A stretch of 36,602 bases of DNA from Lapidilactobacillus luobeiensis (GTDB taxonomy: Bacteria; Bacillota; Bacilli; Lactobacillales; Lactobacillaceae). The position numbers and the translations under genes are program-made. How positions within the stretch are numbered: the stretch's first letter is position 1; each line of letters opens with the position of its first letter. Positions 1-6,282 of this stretch are shown in pieces. Location of the stretch: the NCBI RefSeq assembly GCF_024345205.1, contig NZ_BROC01000031.1, positions 1-36,602 of the forward strand, given 5' to 3'. The notes below the pieces were generated by a model. The model ran no database searches, was not told where the DNA came from, and saw only the letters and a program-made list of their open reading frames with translations.

Positions 1-13
1 TTTTAGCAGCACA

Positions 14-77
14 ATCAGTATTCATGAATTCTAGCAAATATCTTTATTACTAAAACCCACGTTAACTTGACGCCATC
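14..77 (-). repeat. IS-like end, left copy of a window-spanning inverted repeat
   Basis: Positions 28-77 are an exact 50-base match, in inverted orientation, to 36527-36576. An 11-base match (14-24 against 36581-36591) continues beyond a short unmatched stretch, after which the two copies diverge. The sharp inner boundary is at 77 (minus-strand reading begins GATGGCGTCAAG) and the repeat runs outward past the window edge. This is what two copies of one insertion sequence in opposite orientation would look like, but no transposase is visible and I cannot assign an IS family. Confidence 0.75.
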
Positions 78-94
78 CGCACCACGATTTCTTA

Positions 95-122
95 TTGACA
101 TGTTGAGCCAAACTGCTATCCT
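95..122 (+). promoter_or_regulatory. Candidate promoter upstream of hairpin array and DUF308 gene
   Basis: A perfect -35 TTGACA (95-100) is followed after 16 bases by TATCCT (117-122), which is preceded by TG to give an extended -10 (TGCTATCCT). Transcription would run through the three hairpins at 157-511 into the membrane-protein gene at 552. The -10 is poor, so this is moderate evidence only. Confidence 0.45.
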
Positions 123-156
123 AAAACTAGCTATATTTTTTGAATCAGAGTGCGGA

Positions 157-257
157 GCGAGGATGGGTGGCTGCGAGCACTAGCCTAGTCATGGTTTTGA
201 AAGCAGTTCTTTGCTTTCAGAACCATGACGTAGCTAGGCGCAACAGCCAATCCTCGC
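157..257. repeat. HP-A hairpin unit 1 of a three-unit tandem array (141-535)
   Basis: This is a long imperfect palindrome. The outer arm GCGAGGAT (157-164) pairs with ATCCTCGC (250-257), GGCTG pairs with CAGCC, GCCTAG pairs with CTAGGC, and the inner arms at 189-205 and 212-228 pair over 17 bases with one wobble. The array has a period of about 128-129 bases. Units are separated by a near-identical 22-base linker beginning GCACGTTTC and ending AGAGTGC, itself bounded by GCAC/GTGC. Conserved boxes GAGCACTAGCCTAG and CGTAGCTA flank the inner stem in each unit, while arm sequences differ. Confidence 0.8.
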
Positions 258-285
258 ACAGCACGTTTCAAAATCAGAGTGCGGA

Positions 286-385
286 CCGACCTAGTCAGCT
301 TCTGAGCACTAGCCTAGCAACTATTTTGGAGGCCGCTCTAAGCCTCCGGAATAGTTGCGTAGCTAAGCGGAAGAAGCTAGGTCGG
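286..385. repeat. HP-A hairpin unit 2
   Basis: Outer arms CCGACCTAG (286-294) and CTAGGTCGG (377-385) pair perfectly. AGCTTC pairs with GAAGCT, and the inner arm GCAACTATT...GGAGG pairs with CCTCC...AATAGTTGC. The arms are unrelated in sequence to those of units 1 and 3, but the pairing scheme and the conserved boxes are the same. Confidence 0.8.
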
Positions 386-413
386 AGAGCACGTTTCAAA
401 ATCAGAGTGCAGA

Positions 414-511
414 GCACAACAGTTTGACTTCGAGCATTAACCTAACAAGGATTATGGAAGCGTTCTTTCTTCCGGAATCCTGACGTAGTTAAGCACAGAA
501 GTCAGTTGTGC
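414..511. repeat. HP-A hairpin unit 3
   Basis: Outer arms GCACAAC (414-420) and GTTGTGC (505-511) pair, GACTTC pairs with GAAGTC, and the inner arm AGGATT..GGAAG pairs with CTTCC..AATCCT. The trailing linker ends at about 535, only a few bases before the Shine-Dalgarno of the DUF308 gene. If transcribed, the array would form most of that gene's leader. Confidence 0.8.
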
Positions 512-551
512 GCAGCACGTTTCAAATCACAGTGCGTTGAGGAGGAATATT

Positions 552-1091
552 ATGTTTTGGCGTCAAAAAACTTGGGGTTTTGATTGGCCGGCTTTTATGT
601 CCGGGGTTATTTATTTGATCGCTGGCTTTTTCTTGTTGGCTAAGCCTTCTGCTTCGATCGTAAGTATCGTTTTGTTGTTCGGGATCATGGCGATCATTCA
701 AGGGATCGCGTGGATCGGCAACTTTTTTCACTATCGTGATTATTTAAGTGGCACCAGTGTCCTGGTGTTGATCGCGGGGATCTTGGATATTTTGATCGGG
801 TTCGTCTTTATTACCAAGATCTATGCTGGCGCGATCGTGATCGCTTATGTTTTCGCTGCTTGGTTCTTGATCGATTCTTTGATCGGCTTGGTTGTGGTCA
901 GCCATTTGCGTAGTTTCGGTCACGGTTATTTCTGGGTCGCCTTGATTTTAGAGTTGCTTAGCGTTGTGGTGGCGCTGATGTTGATCTTTAATCCGCTGTC
1001 CTCGCTACTGACTTTGACCACCTTACTGGCGTTTTATTTTGTGATCTTCGGGATCAATAATGTGATCTTGGCGATCGCCCATCGTGGTTAG
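552..1091 (+). CDS. DUF308/HdeD-like integral membrane protein
   Basis: The protein has 179 residues and is almost entirely made of hydrophobic segments. About six membrane helices arranged in pairs can be seen, which is the layout of the DUF308 (HdeD-like) family. Members are small inner-membrane proteins; in enteric bacteria HdeD is linked to acid resistance, but no biochemical activity is established for lactobacilli. I chose ATG 552 because GAGGAGGA (539-546) stands just upstream at normal spacing. A longer reading from TTG 537 would place the start inside the ribosome-binding site. The gene is preceded by the HP-A array and followed by the rapZ promoter, so it is probably transcribed alone. 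The family call is from topology and general resemblance, and the function is unknown. Confidence 0.8.
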   Translation: MFWRQKTWGFDWPAFMSGVIYLIAGFFLLAKPSASIVSIVLLFGIMAIIQGIAWIGNFFHYRDYLSGTSVLVLIAGILDILIGFVFITKIYAGAIVIAYVFAAWFLIDSLIGLVVVSHLRSFGHGYFWVALILELLSVVVALMLIFNPLSSLLTLTTLLAFYFVIFGINNVILAIAHRG

Positions 1092-1122
1092 GTATCTTTA
1101 ACAAGAAAAGAAACGCCCGGTA

Positions 1123-1131
1123 TGTTATACT
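1123..1131 (+). promoter_or_regulatory. Extended -10 promoter of rapZ-yvcK-whiA
   Basis: TGTTATACT (1123-1131) is an extended -10 element with no good -35. Transcription would begin near 1138, which is downstream of a possible ATG at 1132. This supports ATG 1162 as the real rapZ start. Confidence 0.6.
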
Positions 1132-1161
1132 ATGGTGAGTAAAAGGGATGTGTTATCTATC

Positions 1162-2052
1162 ATGACAAAACCTGATTCGTTACAACTTGTGATCATTACC
1201 GGGATGAGTGGTGCTGGTAAGACAGTCGCTGTTCAATCATTTGAAGATCTGGGTTATTTTTGCGTGGACAATATGCCGCCTAGCCTATTACCGAAATTTT
1301 GGGAATTGGTGCGCCAAACTGGGCAAATCACTAAAGTTGCCTTGGTCGTTGATTTACGCGCCCGGTCTTTTTATGATGAGATCATTTCGATGCTGACTGA
1401 GCTTGATGAAAGTCATTCGGTTTCGACAAAGATCTTATTTTTGGATGCCTCTGATGAGGAATTGGTCAGTCGTTACAAGGAAACGCGGCGGGCTCATCCT
1501 TTGGCGATGGAAGGTCGTTTGCTAGACGGGATCTCCAAGGAGCGTGCGCTCTTACAAGAGATGCGTAATCGTGCTCAGATCATTATTGATACCACCGAAC
1601 TGACACCGCGGCAATTGCGCGAGGAGATCTTCAAAAAATTCAAGTTGAATGCCTTGCCGACTTTTCATATCGAAGTGATGTCGTTCGGATTCAAGTATGG
1701 GTTGCCGATCGACGCGGATATTGTGATGGACGTGCGTTTTCTGCCAAATCCTTACTATATCCCCGCGTTGAAACAGAAGACGGGCTTAGATCCGGCGGTG
1801 GCCGATTATGTTAATGCGCAGCCGGCGACTAATGTTTTCTATCAACAGTTTATGGCGATGCTCAAGACAGCTTTACCAGGGTATATCAAGGAAGGTAAAA
1901 CCTCGTTGACGATCGCTATCGGTTGTACTGGGGGCCAGCATCGCTCGGTCGCTTTGGCGCAACGGCTCGGTGATGATCTGACAGAAAGTTACCCAGTCGA
2001 TATCACGCATCGTGATCTAACTAAGAGAAAAGAGACGGTGAATCGCTCATGA
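1162..2052 (+). CDS. rapZ: RapZ/YvcJ-family nucleotide-binding protein
   Basis: The 296-residue product matches the RapZ (YvcJ) family at normal length. The N-terminal P-loop GMSGAGKT lies within the first 20 residues, followed by the family signature [12 protein letters not shown]. The C-terminal domain carries [10 protein letters not shown] near residue 265, a conserved RapZ motif. In enteric bacteria RapZ is an RNase adaptor controlling glucosamine-6-phosphate synthase; in Firmicutes the homologue binds and hydrolyses nucleotides and affects competence and cell-wall precursor balance. Start 1162 is preferred because family members begin a few residues before [10 protein letters not shown] and because the promoter -10 lies at 1126-1131. 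The stop overlaps the yvcK start by four bases (ATGA), indicating translational coupling in the rapZ-yvcK-whiA operon. Confidence 0.95.
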   Translation: MTKPDSLQLVIITGMSGAGKTVAVQSFEDLGYFCVDNMPPSLLPKFWELVRQTGQITKVALVVDLRARSFYDEIISMLTELDESHSVSTKILFLDASDEELVSRYKETRRAHPLAMEGRLLDGISKERALLQEMRNRAQIIIDTTELTPRQLREEIFKKFKLNALPTFHIEVMSFGFKYGLPIDADIVMDVRFLPNPYYIPALKQKTGLDPAVADYVNAQPATNVFYQQFMAMLKTALPGYIKEGKTSLTIAIGCTGGQHRSVALAQRLGDDLTESYPVDITHRDLTKRKETVNRS

Positions 2053-3062
2053 GTCGAAGTAATCGGATCGTTCGGGTCATCAAGGGGCGGCGGCCGAAAG
2101 TCGTTGTGATCGGCGGCGGCACCGGGCTACCAGTGATCCTGAATAGTTTGCATCGGCAAAACGCCGATATAACGGCGATCGTAACGGTGGCCGATGATGG
2201 TGGTTCCTCAGGGATCATTCGTGACTATATCAACGTGGTCCCGCCTGGTGATATTCGTAATGTTTTGGTCTCGCTATCAGATATGTCACCGGAATATTTA
2301 AAAATATTCCAATACCGTTTTGAAAGTCAGGATTCTTTTTTTGCCGGACATGCGATCGGTAATTTGATCATCGCTGCCTTGACCGAGATGGATCACAATA
2401 TTTTTGACGCGGTCCAAAAATTATCACAAATGATGCAAGTCGATGGCCATGTTTTTCCAGTGGCGAATGATCCGCTGACCTTAAACGCAGAATTTGTGGA
2501 TGGTACGGTGGTCGCTGGAGAAACGGAGATCTCGGGACAACGGAAGCAGATCCAGCGCGTCTGGGTCACAGATACTAATGACGCCAGCAGAGAGCCGATC
2601 GCGGTCCCACAAGTTATCGCGGCGATCCAAGCGGCGGACGTGATCGTTTTGGGACCGGGTAGCTTATTTACGAGTATCCTACCTAACTTGATGGTTCGCA
2701 ATTTGCGGGAAGCGCTGTTGCAGTGTTCCGCTGAAGTGATCTATATCTGCAATATTATGACGCAAAAGGGTGAGACCGAGCACTTCTCTGATGCGGATCA
2801 TGTGCGGGTGATCAATCAGCATTTAGGGGCTAAGCGGGTCAACACCGTCTTGGTCAACAGCGAGCCCGTTCCAGCCAATTACTTGGATTACCAAAAGTAC
2901 GATGAGTATTTATTGCCAGTTGCCCATGATTTTGCGGGGCTGCAAAGTCAATGCGATCGGGTCATTTCCAATGACTTTCTATCACTGCATGATCGTGGGG
3001 TCTTTCATGATGGCGATAAGGTCGCGCGAGAGATCTTGAACCGCGCTTTTCAAAGTCATTAA
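2049..3062 (+). CDS. yvcK: YvcK/CofD-family protein (gluconeogenesis factor)
   Basis: The protein has 337 residues, beginning with a short basic tail and then the family motif [13 protein letters not shown] and VADDGGSSG. Both belong to the CofD/YvcK fold that binds a nucleotide-sugar. In Bacillus the homologue binds UDP-sugars and is needed for normal cell shape and growth on gluconeogenic carbon sources. Further family blocks are visible, including PPGDIRN (about residue 63) and the GPGSLFTSI block near residue 200. The start overlaps the rapZ stop, and GGTGA stands about seven bases upstream. It is the middle gene of the conserved rapZ-yvcK-whiA cluster. Confidence 0.95.
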   Translation: MSRSNRIVRVIKGRRPKVVVIGGGTGLPVILNSLHRQNADITAIVTVADDGGSSGIIRDYINVVPPGDIRNVLVSLSDMSPEYLKIFQYRFESQDSFFAGHAIGNLIIAALTEMDHNIFDAVQKLSQMMQVDGHVFPVANDPLTLNAEFVDGTVVAGETEISGQRKQIQRVWVTDTNDASREPIAVPQVIAAIQAADVIVLGPGSLFTSILPNLMVRNLREALLQCSAEVIYICNIMTQKGETEHFSDADHVRVINQHLGAKRVNTVLVNSEPVPANYLDYQKYDEYLLPVAHDFAGLQSQCDRVISNDFLSLHDRGVFHDGDKVAREILNRAFQSH

Positions 3063-3150
3063 GGGTGAATAACGGCGTTTGCAAGGTGGGGACGAGTTGA
3101 ACTGATTGTCGCTTGGATCACCCAGCTATCAATACAAAGGAGATGAGTCG

Positions 3151-4098
3151 ATGGCGTCTTATGCCAGTGAAGTAAAAAAAGAATTAACACAACTTGAAGT
3201 CCATCCAGCGCATGCCCGCGCGGAGTTGGCGGCGCTATTGCGGATGAATGGGTCTTTGGCCATCGCTCACCATCAGTTTGTTTTGAATGTGCAAACAGAG
3301 AATCCGGCGACTGCTCGCCGGATCTATTCATTATTGAAGCAGACCTATGCGGTTGAAGCAGAACTGTTGGTTCGGCGTAAAATGAAATTAAAGAAAAATA
3401 ATCAGTACATCGTGCGAGTGGCTAAAGACACGGAACCGATCCTGCGTGATCTTCAGATCTTAGCGCCGAAACAGATGGCGATCTTGACCAAAGTACCAGA
3501 TTGGATCTTGGCAGATGAGCAATTGGGCCGCTCGTATCTTCGCGGCGCTTTTCTGGCTGGTGGTAGTGTCAATAATCCTGAGACCAGCCGCTATCATCTG
3601 GAGATCTACTCGCTTTATGACGATCATAATCAAGATATTCTTCAATTGATGAACAGGTTTCAGCTCCACGCCAAAACAACGGAGCGTCGTAGCGGCTATA
3701 TCAGCTATTTGAAGGAAGCAGAGCGGATCGCGGATTTTTTGCAGGTGATCGGTGCAACCAATGCGATGTTGAAATTTGAGGATATTCGGATCGTTCGTGA
3801 TATGCGCAATTCGGTCAATCGCTTAGTCAATTGCGAGAATGCAAATATGAACAAAACCATTGATGCGGCGACTCGACAGATCGAAAACATCAAATATCTG
3901 CAAACGGCAGTCGGATTAGAGAATCTGCCCAGCAAATTGCGGGAGATCGCGGAACTGCGCTTAGCCTATCCAGAAACGACCTTGGGCGAGTTGGGCCAAA
4001 TGATCCCCGGGGGACCGATCTCCAAGTCAGGGATCAATCATCGCCTACGTAAATTAAATGAAATGGCCGAAGGAATGCAAGATCGGGCCATTGGTTAG
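3151..4098 (+). CDS. whiA: WhiA, DNA-binding cell-division/sporulation regulator homologue
   Basis: The 315-residue product is a typical WhiA. The N-terminal half is a degenerate LAGLIDADG homing-endonuclease fold, with [12 protein letters not shown] near residue 22 and the [10 protein letters not shown] block near residue 133. A C-terminal helix-turn-helix follows, including [10 protein letters not shown] and [12 protein letters not shown]. In Bacillus WhiA affects chromosome segregation and divisome assembly, and in Streptomyces it is a transcription factor for sporulation septation. I chose ATG 3151 because AAAGGAGA (3136-3143) is correctly spaced and the protein then begins with the usual [11 protein letters not shown]. 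The longer reading from 3106 lacks support. It lies 88 bases after yvcK. Confidence 0.95.
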   Translation: MASYASEVKKELTQLEVHPAHARAELAALLRMNGSLAIAHHQFVLNVQTENPATARRIYSLLKQTYAVEAELLVRRKMKLKKNNQYIVRVAKDTEPILRDLQILAPKQMAILTKVPDWILADEQLGRSYLRGAFLAGGSVNNPETSRYHLEIYSLYDDHNQDILQLMNRFQLHAKTTERRSGYISYLKEAERIADFLQVIGATNAMLKFEDIRIVRDMRNSVNRLVNCENANMNKTIDAATRQIENIKYLQTAVGLENLPSKLREIAELRLAYPETTLGELGQMIPGGPISKSGINHRLRKLNEMAEGMQDRAIG

Positions 4099-4113
4099 AA
4101 AGGAGTATTTGAA

Positions 4114-4572
4114 ATGACAGAGCCGATTTTATTGAGTCAACAACTTTGTTTTGCATTTTATCGGACCCATAAAGCTTTCAATCGTTTTTATGCGCAAGCA
4201 TTGGCTCCTTTCAAATTGACTTACGCGCAATACATCGTCTTGCTGGTGCTTTATGAACAGGGGACACTTTCGGTCAAGGAGTTGGGTGAAAACGTTGGCT
4301 TAGACTCAGGGACGCTGACGCCACTGCTTCGTCGTCTGGAAAAGGATGGCTGGATCCAGCGTCAACGTAATGTCTATGATGAACGGCGTCTAGATATCGT
4401 GCTGACTAAAAGCGCTCAAGCTAAAAAGGAAAGCTTGTTTAGTCGTGTTCAAGGCTGTGCTAAAGTTTTGGATCTGCCCAGCGCCGACTATCAACGGATG
4501 ATGACCGACGTGGCGATGCTGGCTAATCGGGTCGAACAGGGCACTGAAAAATTGGCCGATGAGGCTGAATAA
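4114..4572 (+). CDS. ohrR: MarR-family organic-peroxide sensor, OhrR-like
   Basis: The 152-residue product is a MarR winged-helix regulator. It is close to the OhrR branch: QLCFAFYRTHKAF near the N terminus places a cysteine at residue 12, the position of the redox-sensing cysteine (Cys15) of Bacillus OhrR. The recognition region LDSGTLTPLLRRLEKDG and wing motif DERR also match OhrR. OhrR represses ohrA, a thiol-dependent peroxidase, until the cysteine is oxidised by organic hydroperoxides. No ohrA is present in this window, so the target is either elsewhere or the protein has another role. A second cysteine occurs near residue 110. AAGGAG (4100-4105) supports the start, and the gene lies 15 bases after whiA, so it is probably cotranscribed. 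Confidence 0.8.
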   Translation: MTEPILLSQQLCFAFYRTHKAFNRFYAQALAPFKLTYAQYIVLLVLYEQGTLSVKELGENVGLDSGTLTPLLRRLEKDGWIQRQRNVYDERRLDIVLTKSAQAKKESLFSRVQGCAKVLDLPSADYQRMMTDVAMLANRVEQGTEKLADEAE

Positions 4573-4603
4573 CTAGTTTTTACGAATAATTTCTTGAAAA
4601 CAC

Positions 4604-4632
4604 TTGCTATTCTTCCGAATTTTAGGTAAAAT
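4604..4632 (+). promoter_or_regulatory. tRNA-Arg promoter
   Basis: TTGCTA (4604-4609), a 17-base spacer and TAAAAT (4627-4632) place transcription start about eight bases before the mature tRNA. Confidence 0.75.
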
Positions 4633-4646
4633 ATTTTGTGTTGCTT

Positions 4647-4718
4647 GGGCCCTTAGTGTAATGGATCGCACGTAAGATTCCGGTTCTTGAAATCTGGGTT
4701 CGACTCCCAGGGGGCCCA
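4647..4718 (+). tRNA. tRNA-Arg, anticodon CCG
   Basis: The 72-base sequence folds as a complete cloverleaf. The acceptor is GGGCCCT with GGGGCCC (one G-U pair), and the D arm pairs GTGT with GCAC. The anticodon stem TAAGA/TCTTG encloses loop TTCCGGT, giving anticodon CCG (codon CGG, arginine). The T arm is CTGGG-TTCGACT-CCCAG and the discriminator is A. CCA is not encoded. The gene has its own promoter and a terminator downstream. It is the left boundary of an accessory stretch, but I found no second copy of its 3' end in the window that would mark an integration site. Confidence 0.95.
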
Positions 4719-4810
4719 TAAATTCTTCAAATCACCATTAACAATGTCGCTATTTGGCGTTCTTGTTGTGTCCATGTCGTAAAATTTTAGTCGATTTTAC
4801 AAATCATTGA

Positions 4811-4851
4811 AATAGCCGTTGACTTTTTTCGGAAAGTCGACGGCTATTTTT
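4811..4851 (+). terminator. Rho-independent terminator downstream of tRNA-Arg
   Basis: A 16-base stem pairs AATAGCCGTTGACTTT with AAAGTCGACGGCTATT (one wobble) and ends in a short T run. Confidence 0.85.
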
Positions 4852-5052
4852 GGATTCGCTAATGATTTAGACCCATGATTGGTGAATATTAATGTTCGTC
4901 GGTACCCGCAATCTCATTAAGGACAGTCGGATCTGATTCATAATTGAAACAAGCAGAAGCCATAGTTCTAAAGAATCAGTCAATTCAATTATGAGACCGA
5001 TCTAGAAGTTAGTGGCCGCCTTTTCCGCAAATGGAAAGCAACTCGGGTCCAC
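4852..5052. other. Non-coding stretch with an 11-base inverted repeat
   Basis: No gene is seen here. TCATAATTGAA (4938-4948) and its exact complement TTCAATTATGA (4984-4994) form a stem whose flanks also partly pair. It lies beyond the end of the minus-strand regulator gene and lacks a T run, so its role is unclear. Confidence 0.4.
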
Positions 5053-5956
5053 TTACTCGTTATTATCAGTTTTATCGCAGAAAGATGCATTTGTTTCACT
5101 TAAGAAAAGGTCACACTGTTCCTTTAAAAATATAAAAAGATCGAAAGCGCCTAAGGACCTTTGAATTTCAAGGATTTCCTCGACATGGTCCCAGGCTGAT
5201 TTTGAGTGTGAGGCACAATATGAATAAATTGCTTCCGCTAATTTAATATAGAACCTTCCCTGCATTTGTCCCCCCCCCCCCCCCGAAATTGATGTTTTCC
5301 ATGCTGCGCATATAATACTGGGCTTTCAAGAGGTCGTTATTCATTAAATTCAAGCGAACCGTATTGTAGAGAAGGACAATAATCAGTTCAAAGTTCTGTT
5401 GGATTTCTGCGCTTGGTACGGCGCGGGAGATCAAGTCCTGAGAAAAAAGATTGATCGTCGGCAGCGGTAAAACGTTCATGGTCGTGCCGTATATTAAGAA
5501 TTCAAAGCTAGACCAGTGCTCGACGTGAAACAGGTAATCACAAAGATAGTCAACACTATCCTGGTCAAAGGCTGAATGATCAAGTTTCGTCATTAGCGCG
5601 TTGATCATGAGCAGTAAGGCCTTATTCGCACCACAGTTGTCCCGTTCGTAGGTCTTCAGGGCAGCCTGTTTGATCAGTTCGCACTGAGATTTATTACCCG
5701 AGATAACGGCCTGGGTCAAATCGGCGATCATTTTATTTTTATTGGGTGCATCACCATGGTATAACTCAAAGTCAAACTCTTGCGGACTCACATTTAACCG
5801 GTCCAGTAATAGGAAGAATTTATCAACCGTAATGCTGGTTAAACCGTGTTCGAACTTTGAAATCTGGGCTGGCGACATGATATCTTTGGCAAGTGCTGCT
5901 TGACTAATGCCTTTATCTGATCTGAAAGTTGAAATTAGCTGTCCAATTTTTCTCAT
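5053..5956 (-). pseudogene. Rgg-type transcriptional regulator, frame broken at a G15 run (possibly phase-variable)
   Basis: The N-terminal part is a Cro/C1-type helix-turn-helix (KGISQAALAKDIMSPAQISK), followed by an all-helical region typical of Rgg/GadR/MutR regulators. These bind small peptides and control neighbouring genes. Translation from ATG 5956 (about 235 residues) runs into 15 consecutive G and then stops after VLY. The remaining 70 residues, through QMQGRFYIKLAEAIY to DKTDNNE, lie in another frame. A run of 14 or 17 G would restore one protein of about 300 residues, the usual Rgg length. Alternative start codons lie at 5974 and 5989, but 5956 has AAGG at fair spacing and gives the usual start just ahead of the helix-turn-helix. 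The gene is divergent from the mini-ORFs and ABC exporter at 6067-7893, probably its targets. This could be a switchable contingency locus, a dead gene or a sequencing error in the homopolymer. Confidence 0.75.
5270..5284. repeat. Homopolymer of 15 C (G on the coding strand)
   Basis: This uninterrupted run lies inside the Rgg-type regulator gene and sets its reading frame. Runs this long are prone to slipped-strand mispairing. It is by far the longest homopolymer in the window. Confidence 0.95.
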
Positions 5957-6003
5957 TTTTATCGCCTTATTCATATATGAAATTTTCATTTACTTATCAT
6001 TAT

Positions 6004-6036
6004 ATCGTAGTATACTTAATAATTATATCATACGAT
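6004..6036. promoter_or_regulatory. Hyphenated inverted repeat in the Rgg/mini-ORF divergent promoter region
   Basis: ATCGTA (6004-6009) and TACGAT (6031-6036) are exact complements, and TATA tracts just inside them extend the symmetry. The site sits in an AT-rich region between the divergent regulator gene and the mini-ORFs, as expected for an operator. The minus strand also shows TATAAT just inside the left arm. The binding protein is not known from sequence. Confidence 0.4.
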
Positions 6037-6077
6037 CGTGCGTGAAAGCGTCTATAGGAGGATTAAATGTTGATAAA

Positions 6078-6155
6078 ATGAAATTAAAAAATGAGACTCT
6101 TGATTTTAAGTATTTTAGTACTAAAGCAGAAGCAGTGTTGCTGGCGTGGGGATGA
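6078..6155 (+). CDS. Candidate 25-residue peptide divergent from the Rgg-type regulator
   Basis: This small ORF begins MKLKNETLDF and ends EAVLLAWG, with a charged N-terminal half and a hydrophobic C terminus. It is divergent from an Rgg-like regulator and upstream of an ABC exporter, a position where short signalling peptides or small precursor peptides are found. AGGAGG (6056-6061) precedes a four-codon ORF (ATG 6067, MLIK). Its stop overlaps ATG 6078 in ATGA, so translation of the 25-mer could be coupled; direct spacing from the SD to 6078 is long (16 bases). I do not recognise the peptide, and it may be a decayed remnant rather than a working gene. Confidence 0.4.
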   Translation: MKLKNETLDFKYFSTKAEAVLLAWG

Positions 6156-6249
6156 GAGATACATATTTTTGCCTATTATGAGAATAATCACTGAATTATC
6201 AGGAAAGTGGCAACTGATTGTTTGTCAGGGAGATTATTGCAAAAATTGA
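6091..6249 (+). CDS. Candidate small ORF (52 residues, or 23 from an internal ATG)
   Basis: In a different frame from the 25-mer, ATG 6091 opens 52 codons with a hydrophobic start (MRLLILSILVL), a CCW motif and a C-terminal segment ending CQGDYCKN. An internal ATG at 6178 would give 23 residues. It overlaps in ATGA form the stop of another tiny ORF (6152-6181, MRDTYFCLL). No good Shine-Dalgarno stands before 6091 or 6178. It could be a cysteine-bearing secreted peptide or chance reading. Evidence is position and overlap pattern only. Confidence 0.2.
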   Translation: MRLLILSILVLKQKQCCWRGDERYIFLPIMRIITELSGKWQLIVCQGDYCKN

Positions 6250-6282
6250 CCTCGTCTGTGAAAACAAAGGAGGAAAATGATT

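Noticed and set aside
141-535. CRISPR-like array (22-base repeats with spacers)
   Set aside because: The period is about 128 bases, the intervening parts share internal boxes and are self-complementary, and no cas genes are present.
1132-1161. rapZ start at ATG 1132
   Set aside because: It overlaps the promoter -10 region and would lie upstream of the expected transcript start; ATG 1162 fits the family N terminus.
4719-5052. Integration site (att) at tRNA-Arg
   Set aside because: No duplicate of the tRNA 3' end and no integrase gene were found in the window.
5907-6077. Long plus-strand ORF running into the 25-residue peptide
   Set aside because: The upstream part is antisense to the regulator's coding start and crosses its promoter; only the part from 6078 has a plausible translation signal.
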